The notes below the pieces were generated by a model, which did no database searches, had not been told where the DNA came from, and saw only the letters and a program-made list of their open reading frames with translations. Below, piece after piece: positions 42,953 through 52,309 of a stretch of DNA of 64,000 nt. Every line of letters starts with the position of its first letter. Position 1 is the stretch's first letter. This DNA comes from JAWKWH01 sp041397625 (GTDB lineage Bacteria > Pseudomonadota > Alphaproteobacteria > Rhizobiales > Rhizobiaceae). The stretch lies in the NCBI GenBank assembly GCA_041397625.1, contig JAWKWH010000002.1:620001-684000 (forward strand), read 5' to 3'. The translations under genes and the position numbers were made by a program.

Positions 42953-43771
42953 TCAATCACCGGTCCATTTCGGATCGCGCTTTTCGAGGAAGGCCGTCAT
43001 ACCCTCGCAGGCGTCATCGGTCAGAAAACCCTCGACCATGATTTCCGAGGCGAAGTCGTAGGCCTGCGCCAGCGGCATTTCGAGTTGCCGGTAAAAGGCG
43101 CGCTTGCCGTAGGCGATCGCCGAAGAGGATTTCGACGCAATGGTTTCGGCGTATTTTCTGACAACCTGATTCAGGTATTCGGGCGGCACCACCCGGTTGA
43201 CGAGGCCGAAATCGCGCGCTGCGGCCGCATCGACCATCTCGCCGGTCAACAGCATCTCCATGGCGTGTTTGGGCGTCAGGTTGCGCGACAGCGCCACCAT
43301 GGGCGTGGAACAGAAACCGCCGAGATTGACGCCGGGCGTACAGAAAGTTGCCCGATCCGAGGCGATCGCCAGATCGCAGCTTGCGACGAGCTGGCAGCCG
43401 GCAGCCGTGGCGATACCATCGACCGCGGCGATGACCGGCTTTGGATGGGCGGGGATCGCCTTCATCATCTCGGCGCAGCGGCGAAACAATTCCTCAAGAA
43501 ACGCCCGGCCGCCATCATTGTCCCCGCGATGCGCCCGCATCTCCTTCAGGTCGTGCCCCGAACAGAAGACCTTTCCCGACGAGCAAAGCACGACGACGCT
43601 GACATCCGCATCGGCGCGGGCCTCGTCGAGCCGGGCGTGCAAGAGGCCGATCGTCTCAAGCGACAGCACATGCGCCGGCGGAGCGGCGAATTCGAGATAC
43701 ATCACCCCGTTTTTCCGCGAAACCTTCAACGGTCCGCTGTCGTTGCGTTCGATGCCAACCACTTCGGCCAT
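42953..43771 (-). CDS. Enoyl-CoA hydratase/isomerase family protein (ECHDC3-like)
   Basis: A 272-residue crotonase-fold protein. Oxyanion-hole elements are CSGHDLKEM (about residue 70) and GIATAAGCQLVASCDLAIA (about 120). The second catalytic Glu of true hydratases (PEI.LG) is replaced in CTPGVNLGGFCSTP, so hydratase activity is doubtful and another acyl-CoA reaction is more likely. Divergent from a second crotonase gene across about 120 bases. Confidence 0.88.
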   Translation of the reverse strand: MAEVVGIERNDSGPLKVSRKNGVMYLEFAAPPAHVLSLETIGLLHARLDEARADADVSVVVLCSSGKVFCSGHDLKEMRAHRGDNDGGRAFLEELFRRCAEMMKAIPAHPKPVIAAVDGIATAAGCQLVASCDLAIASDRATFCTPGVNLGGFCSTPMVALSRNLTPKHAMEMLLTGEMVDAAAARDFGLVNRVVPPEYLNQVVRKYAETIASKSSSAIAYGKRAFYRQLEMPLAQAYDFASEIMVEGFLTDDACEGMTAFLEKRDPKWTGD

Positions 43772-43892
43772 GGCTGTTCCCGTCGGTTCGTTTCACTATC
43801 GTTGCCGACACTACACCAATGCGGCAAGGCGCTCAAAGCGGCTTGACGGGCGCACGGGCAATGGACACCCTGCGCGCTCGAGGAGGCGAACC

Positions 43893-44759
43893 ATGGCGAA
43901 GGTGCTCTACGAAAAGGACGGCAGGATCGGCCGCGTCACGCTCAACCGGCCGGAGGTGATGAACGCGATCGACGACGATCTGCCGGTGGAGCTTGCAGAC
44001 GCGATCGCGAGGGCCAACGGAGACCGCGACGTGCATGTGATCGTATTGTCGGGCGCGGGGGCCGCCTTCTGCGCCGGCTACGACCTGCAATACTATGCCG
44101 AGGCGACGTCGGGCGCCGGCAACGAGATGACCCAGGACATGCCGTGGGATCCGATGCAGGACTACGCCTTCATGATGCGCAACACCGAACTGTTCATGTC
44201 GGTGTGGCGCTCTCACCGCCCGGTCATCGCCAAGGTGCACGGCTATGCGGTCGCCGGCGGTTCGGACATCGCGCTTTGTGCCGACATGATCGTCATGGCC
44301 GACGAGGCTGAGATCGGCTACATGCCGGTTCGCATCTGGGGCTGCCCGACGACGGCGATGTGGGTGTACCGCCTCGGACCGGAGCGGGCAAAGCGCATGC
44401 TGTTTACGGGAGACCGCATCAAGGGACCGGAGGCGGAAAAGCTCGGCCTGGTGCTGAAATCGGTGCCGGCGGCCAAACTCGACGCCGAGGTCGAGCGGTT
44501 GGCGGAGCGAATTTCCACCGTGCCGGTCAACCAGCTCATGATGCAGAAGCTGGTCGTCAACCAGGCAATCGAGGCGATGGGCCTGAAGCAGACGCAGATG
44601 TTCGCGACGATCTTCGACGGCATCACCCGGCACTCGCCGGAGGGGCTGAACTTCAAGGCACGCGCCGAAGAGACCGGCTGGAAGAACGCGGTGCGCGAAC
44701 GCGATCTCGGCACCTACGACTGGACGCAAGACCGCCCGATCAATCCGCGCGGTTCGTGA
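43893..44759 (+). CDS. Enoyl-CoA hydratase/isomerase family protein
   Basis: A 288-residue crotonase-fold protein. GAAFCAGYDLQYYAE and HGYAVAGGSDIALCADMIVMAD form the CoA and oxyanion site; the region IGYMPVRIWGCPTTAMWVYRLG lacks the usual hydratase Glu, as in some dehalogenase- or hydrolase-like members. The conserved AGGAGG RBS lies before the ATG at 43893. The PaaI-type thioesterase gene follows 38 bases downstream, so a joint role in acyl-CoA metabolism is likely. Confidence 0.88.
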   Translation: MAKVLYEKDGRIGRVTLNRPEVMNAIDDDLPVELADAIARANGDRDVHVIVLSGAGAAFCAGYDLQYYAEATSGAGNEMTQDMPWDPMQDYAFMMRNTELFMSVWRSHRPVIAKVHGYAVAGGSDIALCADMIVMADEAEIGYMPVRIWGCPTTAMWVYRLGPERAKRMLFTGDRIKGPEAEKLGLVLKSVPAAKLDAEVERLAERISTVPVNQLMMQKLVVNQAIEAMGLKQTQMFATIFDGITRHSPEGLNFKARAEETGWKNAVRERDLGTYDWTQDRPINPRGS

Positions 44760-44797
44760 GCTGCCGCAGTTACCCCGCACGAAGGACACGAACAGTC

Positions 44798-45259
44798 ATG
44801 GCCCCTCGCCCGCTCGAACCGCTGATGAACGCCGATGAGGTCAACAAGTTGATGAGCGAGGTCTATCCCCAGCTCAACGAGGCGCATTCGGCCTACTACA
44901 CGCTCGACGTGTTTGCCGGCGGCTGCGTGGTGAGGCTCGATGCCGACGAGCGGCACCTGCGGCCGGGCGATACCGTCTCGGGACCGTCGCTGTTCACGCT
45001 CGCCGACATCGGCGGCTATGTCTGCGTACTGACCCATGCCGGGCCGGACGCGCTGTCGGTGACGACCAACCTCAACATCAACTTCATGCGCAAGGCGGAA
45101 GCCGGACCGATCGACGGCCATTGCCGCATCCTGAAACTCGGCAGGAACCTGATGGTGTTCGACATCGACATGCGCGCCGGGCCCGACAACATGACCGTCG
45201 CCCATGCGACGGGAACCTATTCGATCCCGCCGAAGCGCCAATCCGATATGGTAAAATAA
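44798..45259 (+). CDS. PaaI-family hot-dog thioesterase
   Basis: A 153-residue single hot-dog domain (about 30-150): LRPGDTVSGPSLFTLADIGGYVCVLTHAGPDALSVTTNLNINFMRKAEAGPI contains the active-site region. It probably hydrolyses an acyl- or aryl-CoA. ATG 44798 with GAAGGAC ten bases upstream. It follows the crotonase gene and precedes rplM, a gene order also seen in related rhizobia. Confidence 0.88.
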   Translation: MAPRPLEPLMNADEVNKLMSEVYPQLNEAHSAYYTLDVFAGGCVVRLDADERHLRPGDTVSGPSLFTLADIGGYVCVLTHAGPDALSVTTNLNINFMRKAEAGPIDGHCRILKLGRNLMVFDIDMRAGPDNMTVAHATGTYSIPPKRQSDMVK

Positions 45260-45321
45260 TACCTGATTTTCAAACTATTGATTTCTCGTGTTTTTTTGCG
45301 GCAGCATCGCGCTCTACGCGC

Positions 45322-45350
45322 TTGACGCACTCGCGCCCCTCCCCTATAAG
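45322..45350 (+). promoter_or_regulatory. Sigma-70 promoter of rplM-rpsI
   Basis: TTGACG (45322-45327) and TATAAG (45345-45350) are separated by exactly 17 bases. The RNA would start near 45357, leaving a leader of about 120 bases before rplM, in which ribosomal-protein autoregulation is possible but not recognisable. Confidence 0.8.
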
Positions 45351-45477
45351 CCGCGCCTGAACGGTGGCCCTTCCGGCTGCGGTTTGTTTTTGACGGGGTT
45401 TTGCCCGCCAATCCAAGCAACAAGAAAAGCCCTTCGGCCGGGAAAACCGGCCCGGGTCCAGTTGAAAGTGACATGTC

Positions 45478-45942
45478 ATGAAGACCTTCTCGCAGAAACC
45501 TGCGGACGTGACCAAGAAGTGGGTGTTGATCGACGCCACCGACCTGGTCGTCGGCCGCCTCGCCACGATCGTGGCAAACCGCCTGCGCGGCAAGCACAAG
45601 CCGACGTTCACGCCGCATGTGGACGATGGCGACAACGTCATCATCATCAATGCTTCCAAGGCCCGGCTCACGGGCAGGAAGTATGACAACAAGAAATATT
45701 ACTGGCACACCGGCCACCCGGGCGGCATCAAGGAGCGCACGGCGCGCGACATTTTCGAGGGCCGCTTTCCCGAGCGCATCGTCGAAAAGGCGATCGAGCG
45801 CATGATCCCGCGTGGCCCGCTCGGACGCCGCCAGATGAAGAACCTGCGCGTCTATGCCGGCGCCGAACATCCCCATGAGGCGCAGAAGCCCGAGACGCTC
45901 GACGTCGGCGCCTTGAATTCGAAGAACAAGAGGGTCGCCTGA
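45478..45942 (+). CDS. rplM: Large-subunit ribosomal protein uL13
   Basis: A 154-residue protein of typical length. KWVLIDATDLVVGRLATIVANRLRGKHKPTFTPHVDDGDNVIIINASKARLTGRK and the MIPRGPLGRRQMKNLRVYAG signature are diagnostic. It binds 23S rRNA early in assembly. Its TGA overlaps the ATG of rpsI by one base. Confidence 0.98.
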   Translation: MKTFSQKPADVTKKWVLIDATDLVVGRLATIVANRLRGKHKPTFTPHVDDGDNVIIINASKARLTGRKYDNKKYYWHTGHPGGIKERTARDIFEGRFPERIVEKAIERMIPRGPLGRRQMKNLRVYAGAEHPHEAQKPETLDVGALNSKNKRVA

Positions 45943-46424
45943 TGGCCGAACTGAATTCCCTGGAAGAACTCGGCAACGTCGCCGAGACCGCATCGGAAGA
46001 GCCGGCCGCGCCGGTGCATGTCCAGAAGCTGGACCAGCATGGCCGCGCCTACGCCACGGGCAAGCGCAAGGACGCGATCGCCCGTGTCTGGCTGAAGCCC
46101 GGCTCCGGCCGCATCGTCGTCAACGACAAGGAGTTCGAGAAGTATTTCGGACGCCCGGTCCTGCAGATGATCCTGCAGCAGCCGATCGTCGCGGCCAACC
46201 GCGGCGGCCAGTACGACGTCATGGCCACCGTCACCGGCGGCGGCCTGTCGGGCCAGGCCGGCGCGGTACGCCACGGCATCTCCAAGGCGCTGACCTATTA
46301 CGAGCCCGAACTGCGCGCCGTGCTGAAGAAGGGCGGGTTCCTTACCCGCGACAGCCGTGTGGTCGAGCGCAAGAAGTACGGCAAGGCCAAGGCGCGCCGG
46401 TCGTTCCAGTTCTCCAAGCGCTGA
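45942..46424 (+). CDS. rpsI: Small-subunit ribosomal protein uS9
   Basis: A 160-residue protein with an alphaproteobacterial N-terminal extension of about 30 residues before YATGKRKDAIARVWLKPGSGRIVVNDK. The C-terminal KKYGKAKARRSFQFSKR reaches the P-site tRNA. Translationally coupled to rplM and followed by a strong terminator. Confidence 0.98.
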   Translation: MAELNSLEELGNVAETASEEPAAPVHVQKLDQHGRAYATGKRKDAIARVWLKPGSGRIVVNDKEFEKYFGRPVLQMILQQPIVAANRGGQYDVMATVTGGGLSGQAGAVRHGISKALTYYEPELRAVLKKGGFLTRDSRVVERKKYGKAKARRSFQFSKR

Positions 46425-46457
46425 TCGGGCGACAAACGGCTTTCGATATCGACAAAG

Positions 46458-46480
46458 GCGGGCCTTCGGGTCCGCTTTTT
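46458..46480 (+). terminator. Rho-independent terminator of rplM-rpsI
   Basis: GCGGGCC-TTCG-GGTCCGC stem with a TTCG loop, followed by five T, 33 bases after the rpsI stop. Confidence 0.9.
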
Positions 46481-46493
46481 CGTTGCCCGCGGC

Positions 46494-47576
46494 TCAGCGC
46501 CTGGCATGCGCCGCGCGCACCTCGTCGGGTTTGTAGTGAAGCCGGCACAGCCAGCGCAGCTCCGAGATCATCGGCATTTCGTAGAAACGGTAGAGCAGCG
46601 CCGAGGCGGCAACGGTCGCCGGAACGCAGATCGCGGCAAGCCATGCCGTGTCGAGCATGCCGACCTGGCGAAGGGCGATGATACCGAGCTGAATGATGAA
46701 GGCGTGAATGAGATAGGTCGAATAGGACCAGTCGCCGAGCTTCTTCAGCCAGACCGCCTTGAAATTGAGCGTCAGAATTGCGCCGACCGTCAGGCATACC
46801 GCCGGCAGCCCCATGCTGAAGAAGCGGTGCACGCCATCGCCGAAATCCGGCTTGATGGCGATCAGCGTCGCGCCGCCGATCAGCAGCGACAGCGGTGCCG
46901 CCAGAGGCGCCGAGGTCCGGTCGCGGTAGACGTAGTGGAAGATGATCACGCCGGCGGCGAATTCGAGCAGGATCGGATCGGTGTAGAAGCGCCAGTAGGC
47001 GCCGTGGTCCCAGATCTGGCCGACGGTCACCAGGCCGATGATCGCCAGTACGGTCACCTGCAGTTTGCGGTCGCCGAAGAACTGTGTGGCGAGCGCAATC
47101 AGGCAGTAGAAGAACATCTCGTAGTTCAGCGTCCAGCCAAGGCTCAGGATCGGCGTCATCGAACCGTCGGCGGCCGGATAGGGTATGAACAGGAACGAGG
47201 CGGCGAGACGGGCGAAATCCAGCCTGTCGGTGGCCAGCAGTTCCGGTTTCACCGCGGCTATGAAGAACAGCACGCTGGTGAGCAGATAGTAGAGCGGCGC
47301 GATGCGGATCAAACGGCGAAGCAGGAAATGGCCGTCGACCTCGCGGGCCTGCGACACGATCAACGCCATCAGGAAACCGCTGAGGACGAAAAACACGTCG
47401 ACGCCGACCGCCCCGACCGAAAACAGCCGCGCTGCGGCCGTTTGCTCGCCGAGCGACGCCGATACGTGATAGAGCACCACGATATAGGCTGCGAAGGCCC
47501 TGAGATACTGTACGGAATAGAGCGTGGAAGGCGCCGGCGTCGCGGTCGTGATGGCAGGTTCCGGTATTCTTTGCAT
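46494..47576 (-). CDS. Acyltransferase-3 family membrane protein
   Basis: A 360-residue integral membrane O-acyltransferase with about ten helices. The N-terminal SVQYLRAFAAYIVVLYHVSASLG and VGVDVFFVLSGFLMALIVS are the family signature, with the catalytic-type His in YHVS. Such enzymes acetylate or succinylate exopolysaccharides, O-antigens or Nod factors, so it could modify the polysaccharide made by the cluster at 51-60 kb. GGAG precedes ATG 47576; the frame open to 47741 overlaps the speB promoter. It stands inverted inside the usual rplM-rpsI-speB-argC order. Confidence 0.9.
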   Translation of the reverse strand: MQRIPEPAITTATPAPSTLYSVQYLRAFAAYIVVLYHVSASLGEQTAAARLFSVGAVGVDVFFVLSGFLMALIVSQAREVDGHFLLRRLIRIAPLYYLLTSVLFFIAAVKPELLATDRLDFARLAASFLFIPYPAADGSMTPILSLGWTLNYEMFFYCLIALATQFFGDRKLQVTVLAIIGLVTVGQIWDHGAYWRFYTDPILLEFAAGVIIFHYVYRDRTSAPLAAPLSLLIGGATLIAIKPDFGDGVHRFFSMGLPAVCLTVGAILTLNFKAVWLKKLGDWSYSTYLIHAFIIQLGIIALRQVGMLDTAWLAAICVPATVAASALLYRFYEMPMISELRWLCRLHYKPDEVRAAHARR

Positions 47577-47734
47577 TTGCGCTCCATAACGGGACGGTTC
47601 CGCCCGTTTGCGGACCTGATTTTCCCAGACCGGTACAGCGATCGGCCCGCGATACCCGCCTGTCATCAACCGTGGCAATTTCCGCGCCATTCCGATAATG
47701 AGCCGGAAACGCCGACAGACCAGCGAGCTTTCCG

Positions 47735-48685
47735 ATGCCATCGAAATCCATCGATCACGCCTTCACCGCCCGACAGATCAAGGGTGGCGCGTCCGACCCG
47801 ACCCACGCCGGTGCGCTGTCGTTCATGCGGCGCAAATTCACCAAATCGGTCAGGGATGCCGATGCCGTCGTCTGGGGCATCCCGTTCGACGCGGCGGTTT
47901 CCAACCGGCCGGGCGCCCGTTTCGGGCCACAGGCGATCCGCCGGGCGTCGGCGATCATGGACAACGATCCGCAATATCCCTTCGATCTCGACCTGTTCGA
48001 GACGCTCGCCGTGGTCGACCACGGCGACTGCCTGCTCGACTATGGCAATCATTCGAAGACACCGGCCAAGATCGAGCGCGACGCGACAAAGCTTATCGCC
48101 GGCGGCGCCTTCCTGCTGTCACTCGGCGGCGATCACTTCGTCACCTGGCCGCTCCTGAAGGCGCACGCCGCCAAATACGGCAAGCTGGCACTGGTGCAGT
48201 TCGACGCCCACCAGGATACCTGGTTCGACGACGGCAAGCGCATCGATCACGGATCCTTCGTCATCCGCGCGGTGCGCGACGGCATCATCGATCCGGAAAA
48301 ATCGATCCAGGTCGGCATCCGCACCCACGCGCCGGAGGATTGCGCCATCAAGATTCTCTACGGCCACGAGATCGAAGAGATGAGCACCGCCGAGATCGCC
48401 GATGCGATCCTCGATCGGACGGGCGGCGCCAAAACCTACGTCACCTTCGATATCGACTGCCTCGACCCGGCCTATGCGCCCGGCACCGGAACGCCGGTCG
48501 CCGGCGGGCCGTCGACCGCGAAGATGCTGTCGGTGCTGCGCCGGCTGGGTTCGCTTGACATGGTGGGCGCCGACGTGGTTGAGGTTGCGCCGGCCTATGA
48601 CCATGCCGACATCACGGCGATCGCGGGAGCGGCTGTTGCAATGCATTATCTTGGACTGATCGCGGAAAAGCGCGCGCGACGATAG
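47735..48685 (+). CDS. speB: Agmatinase (ureohydrolase)
   Basis: A 316-residue binuclear manganese enzyme. Metal ligands are visible: His134 in GGDHFVTWP, Asp157, His159 and Asp161 in DAHQDTWFD, and Asp239 and Asp241 in DIDCLDPAYAPGTGTP. It hydrolyses agmatine to putrescine and urea, or a related guanidino compound. Located upstream of argC by 77 bases, the order typical of Rhizobiales. Confidence 0.93.
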   Translation: MPSKSIDHAFTARQIKGGASDPTHAGALSFMRRKFTKSVRDADAVVWGIPFDAAVSNRPGARFGPQAIRRASAIMDNDPQYPFDLDLFETLAVVDHGDCLLDYGNHSKTPAKIERDATKLIAGGAFLLSLGGDHFVTWPLLKAHAAKYGKLALVQFDAHQDTWFDDGKRIDHGSFVIRAVRDGIIDPEKSIQVGIRTHAPEDCAIKILYGHEIEEMSTAEIADAILDRTGGAKTYVTFDIDCLDPAYAPGTGTPVAGGPSTAKMLSVLRRLGSLDMVGADVVEVAPAYDHADITAIAGAAVAMHYLGLIAEKRARR

Positions 48686-48762
48686 GCGCTCTCCCCTCTT
48701 CGGAAACCGATTCCGCGGAGCGCCGCATCTCCATGATTTCATTACGGCAAGGGCGAAACGCC

Positions 48763-49692
48763 ATGGCACCCAAAATCTTCATCGACGGCGAACACGGCAC
48801 CACCGGCCTGCAGATCGCGCAAAGGCTTTCCGGACGCGGCGACATCGAGCTGCTGACGATCGCGCATGAGGATCGCCGCGACATGGATGTCCGCGCCGAC
48901 CTGCTGAAGGCGGCCGACATCGCCATATTGTGCCTGCCCGACGACGGCGCGCGCGAGGCGGTTGAACTGGCGAAGGGCTCGCAGACGCGGTTCATCGACG
49001 CGTCGACGGCCCACCGGACGGCCGACGACTGGGTGTTCGGTTTTGCCGAACTGGAACCCGGCCATGCGGCAAGGATCGCGGCGGCCGACAAGGTCTCCAA
49101 TCCCGGATGCTACTCCACGGGCGCGATCGCCCTGCTGCGCCCGCTGACGTCTGCGGGCGTGCTGCCGGCCGACTATCCGGTGACGATCAACGCGATTTCC
49201 GGCTATTCGGGCGGCGGCAAGGCGCTGATCGCGCGGTTCGAGGACGAAAACGATCCGAACCCGGTGACGGCGCCGGCCTATCTCTACGCGCTGGCGCTCG
49301 CCCACAAGCACGTACCGGAGATCCAGCGCCATGGCCAGCTGACGCGCCGGCCGCTGTTCACGCCCAATGTCGGCAGATACCGCCAGGGCATGACGGTGCA
49401 GGTGCCGCTGCATCTGGACCTGCTCGGAGGCACACCTGACGTCGCCGATTTGCATGCCGCGCTTGAAGCCCATTATGCCGGGCAGGATGTCGTGCAGGTG
49501 GTGCCGCTCGAGGTTTCGGCCGGGCTGGAAATGGTGGAACCGATGGAGCTCAACGACACCAATACGATGAAGCTGCACGTGTTCGGCAAGCCGGGCGGCG
49601 GACAGGCCAACCTCGTCGCCGTGCTCGACAATCTCGGCAAGGGCGCATCCGGCGCCTGCGTTCAGTGCATGGACCTGATGATCGGCGCCTGA
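48763..49692 (+). CDS. argC: N-acetyl-gamma-glutamyl-phosphate reductase
   Basis: A 309-residue NADPH enzyme of arginine synthesis, of the shorter type 2 class. The nucleotide loop is DGEHGTTGLQIAQRL near the N-terminus and the active-site Cys116 lies in SNPGCYSTGAIALL. The start at ATG 48763 (MAPKIFIDGEHG) follows AAGGGC; 30 bases of upstream open frame are not family-like. Probably co-transcribed with speB. Confidence 0.95.
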   Translation: MAPKIFIDGEHGTTGLQIAQRLSGRGDIELLTIAHEDRRDMDVRADLLKAADIAILCLPDDGAREAVELAKGSQTRFIDASTAHRTADDWVFGFAELEPGHAARIAAADKVSNPGCYSTGAIALLRPLTSAGVLPADYPVTINAISGYSGGGKALIARFEDENDPNPVTAPAYLYALALAHKHVPEIQRHGQLTRRPLFTPNVGRYRQGMTVQVPLHLDLLGGTPDVADLHAALEAHYAGQDVVQVVPLEVSAGLEMVEPMELNDTNTMKLHVFGKPGGGQANLVAVLDNLGKGASGACVQCMDLMIGA

Positions 49693-49705
49693 GACCCGCG
49701 CCACA

Positions 49706-50803
49706 TCAGGATTGCAGGCGGACTTCCGTTTCCGGCGCATAGGCGCCTTTGGTGCCGCGCCAGTGGGCGCAGGCGAAGCCGAGCACGACCAGCGCCATGC
49801 CCTGATGGACGAGCGCCCAGCCGACCGGCACCTGGTTGACCAGCGTCACGACGCCGGCCGTTGCCTGCAGGAGCACGAGGCCGAGGAGCACGCGGGCGCG
49901 GCGGGCGTGAACCGAGCCGGCGCCGCGGTCGCGCATGACCTTCGTTGCGTGCACCCAGATGAGGATCACAACGGCAAATGCGAAAAGGCGGTGAACGAAC
50001 TGCACCGTCTTGGGGTTCTCGAAGAAATTGCGCCAGGCCGGTTCGATCACCAGCAATCCGTCGGGCCACCACCGGCCGTCCATCTTCGGAAAGGTGTTGT
50101 AGGCCATGCCGGCATCGAGCCCGGCGACGAGACCGCCCAGATAGATCTGGACGAGAACCGCAAGCACCAGAAATCCCGCGAAATGCCGGGTGCCGTCATC
50201 GGCAGCGGCCTCCGAATGCGGTGCAAGACCGCGCGCCACCACCATGATGGCGGCGAAGATCATGCAGGCCAGCGTCAGGTGGGTGGCGAGCCGCACCTGG
50301 CTGACATCGACCCGGTCCACCAGGCCCGACGCCACCATCCACCAGCCGATCGCCCCCTGCAGGCCGCCCAGCGCCAGAATGCCGAGCAGGCGCGGCTTCA
50401 GGCGCCGTTCCAGCCGTCCGGAAAGCCAGAATAGCGCAAGCGGCACGGCGAACAGGAAGCCGACGCCCCTTGCCAGCAACCGGTGCACCCATTCCCACCA
50501 GAAAATGACCTTGAATTCGGCGAGGCTCATCCCCTTCTTGATCTGCTCGTATTCCGGAATCTGGCGGTACTTGGCGAATTCCTCTTGCCAGTCGGCCTCG
50601 GAAAGCGGCGGGATGACGCCGTGGATCGGCTTCCACTCGGTAATCGACAGGCCCGAATCGGTCAGCCGCGTCGCGCCGCCGACGAGCACCAGCGCGAAGA
50701 TCGCCACCAGCACCGCATAGAGCCAGTAGCGCACCAGCCGGCGATTGCGGATTTCGGCCGCCCTCAGGGCGACGGGCAGAGCGCTTTGTTCGGCAACCGT
50801 CAT
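49706..50803 (-). CDS. ctaA: Haem A synthase (COX15 type)
   Basis: A 365-residue inner membrane enzyme with eight helices that converts haem O to haem A for cytochrome oxidase. Family marks are GGATRLTDSGLSITEWKPI, EEFAKYRQIPEYEQI, WWEWVHRLLAR (haem His), ATHLTLACMIF and QFVHRLFAF, the histidines being haem ligands. It converges on argC with 13 bases between stops. Confidence 0.95.
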   Translation of the reverse strand: MTVAEQSALPVALRAAEIRNRRLVRYWLYAVLVAIFALVLVGGATRLTDSGLSITEWKPIHGVIPPLSEADWQEEFAKYRQIPEYEQIKKGMSLAEFKVIFWWEWVHRLLARGVGFLFAVPLALFWLSGRLERRLKPRLLGILALGGLQGAIGWWMVASGLVDRVDVSQVRLATHLTLACMIFAAIMVVARGLAPHSEAAADDGTRHFAGFLVLAVLVQIYLGGLVAGLDAGMAYNTFPKMDGRWWPDGLLVIEPAWRNFFENPKTVQFVHRLFAFAVVILIWVHATKVMRDRGAGSVHARRARVLLGLVLLQATAGVVTLVNQVPVGWALVHQGMALVVLGFACAHWRGTKGAYAPETEVRLQS

Positions 50804-50959
50804 GGATTTCGCTTCCGCTCGCTTCGGACGTCTTCACGCCCTCGTGCCGCAAACGCCCGGCGCTTTCAAGCCTCGGCGAAGGGCGACACGCGGTCGCGGG
50901 CATTGCTGCAGGGGTGCTTGGAGCTGGCGCGGAGGGGCGGAAGCCGCTAAACCGGCGCC

Positions 50960-51178
50960 ATGCCCATCCGCCTGAAAAAACTGATTGGATCGATACTGCT
51001 GGTCGCGCTGGTGATCGTCTACGCGCTGGTGGCGACAACCGTCGCCTCGGCCAGGCTCGGCTCATCGGGGCCGCTGGTGCATCTGGCCTACTTCTTCTTC
51101 ACCGGGCTTTTGTGGATCCTGCCGGCGATGCTGATCATCCGCTGGATGGTCAAGGACAAGCGCGCGGTCAAACGGTGA
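50960..51178 (+). CDS. DUF2842 small membrane protein
   Basis: A 72-residue protein with two helices (about 8-28 and 40-60) and a basic tail, matching DUF2842, which in alphaproteobacteria accompanies haem A synthase. It may assist cytochrome oxidase assembly, which is inferred only from the neighbourhood. Its 3' end overlaps the convergent polysaccharide deacetylase gene by 11 bases. Confidence 0.88.
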   Translation: MPIRLKKLIGSILLVALVIVYALVATTVASARLGSSGPLVHLAYFFFTGLLWILPAMLIIRWMVKDKRAVKR

Positions 51179-52226
51179 CCAGCCGGCGGCCGTAATTGGC
51201 CATCGGCGTCGTCAGCCCCGACAGCATGGTGCGGATATGGCTGACGCGCTGGTAGCGGCCGTTGACCGAGATGCGCGGCAAAGCGTGCAGGTGCTCGCGA
51301 TGGCCCGCCTGTAGCACGCCATGGCGGGTGGTTACCGAGGTGTCGAAACCGGCTTCGCGCGCCATGGCCACCTCGCGGGCGCCGACGGCTTTCGAATAGC
51401 CGTAGGGAAAGGCCATGTGCCGGGGTTTGCGGCCCAGCTTGCGTTCCAGGACCCGGCGCACGCCGGCAATCTCGCGAAAGGCGGCGTCGTCGTCGAGACG
51501 TTTCAGGTTGTAGTGGTGCATCGTATGGGCGCCGATCTCCGCCAGCGGATGGGCGGCGATCCGGGCAAGTTCGTCCCAATTCATCAACAGGTTGGGTCCA
51601 ACCGCTTGGAAATCGATTCCGGCGGTGCGGGCCAGGCCGACCAGCGTCGCCATCTGGTCGGCCTCCGCCACTTCCCCGGTCAGGAACTCGGACACCATGC
51701 AATTGGCATAGACCTTCTCGGCCGGGGTGCGGCATTCGATCGCCAGCGATCCCTTGCTGGTCGGCAGGCACACCTCATCGCTGAAGGTAACGATGTCCTC
51801 GACGATTTCCCACCAGAGCACCGTCTCGCCGTCGGTCAAGCCGGGCGCAACATGAACGATGAAGGGCACTTCGTGCTTCTCGAACACCGGCAGCGCCTCG
51901 ACGAGATTGTCCCGGTAGCCATCGTCGAGCGACACGGCGGCGAAACGCTCCGACGAGCAGCCGGACTTCAGCCGGTCGGCCAGTTCGTCCATCGTGACGA
52001 AGCGATAGCCCATGCGCTTCATTTCGGCGATGGTCCGGTCGAGAAACAGCGGCGTCACCGACAAGTGCCGGTTGACGCCGAGCGGTTTGACCGGCTCGTT
52101 GGTGACACGGTGCAGCATAAGGCAGGCGCCGGCGCCGCCCAGAAACGGCCGGGTGATCAGCGGCAGGCCGGACAGCCGCGCCGCCGTCAACGCCAGTTTT
52201 CGCACCGCCTCGCCGCTGTCGATCAT
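51168..52226 (-). CDS. Polysaccharide deacetylase (NodB-like) family protein
   Basis: A 352-residue protein with a NodB-type domain (about 75-330). AAVSLDDGYRDNLVEALPVFEKHEVPFIVHVAPG provides the catalytic/metal Asp pair, and EIGAHTMHHYNLKRL the metal histidines (H-x3-H). No signal peptide is obvious, as in rhizobial relatives within exopolysaccharide clusters. It presumably removes N-acetyl groups from a polysaccharide or lipid-linked precursor. First gene, on the minus strand, of the polysaccharide region. Confidence 0.87.
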   Translation of the reverse strand: MIDSGEAVRKLALTAARLSGLPLITRPFLGGAGACLMLHRVTNEPVKPLGVNRHLSVTPLFLDRTIAEMKRMGYRFVTMDELADRLKSGCSSERFAAVSLDDGYRDNLVEALPVFEKHEVPFIVHVAPGLTDGETVLWWEIVEDIVTFSDEVCLPTSKGSLAIECRTPAEKVYANCMVSEFLTGEVAEADQMATLVGLARTAGIDFQAVGPNLLMNWDELARIAAHPLAEIGAHTMHHYNLKRLDDDAAFREIAGVRRVLERKLGRKPRHMAFPYGYSKAVGAREVAMAREAGFDTSVTTRHGVLQAGHREHLHALPRISVNGRYQRVSHIRTMLSGLTTPMANYGRRLVTV

Positions 52227-52309
52227 TCATTCACCTTTTGTGGCTAGTCTCGCCGGTAACCGACAACTGCCCGTGTGGATGTCGAAACCTACGCCACAAG
52301 GATTGAAAC

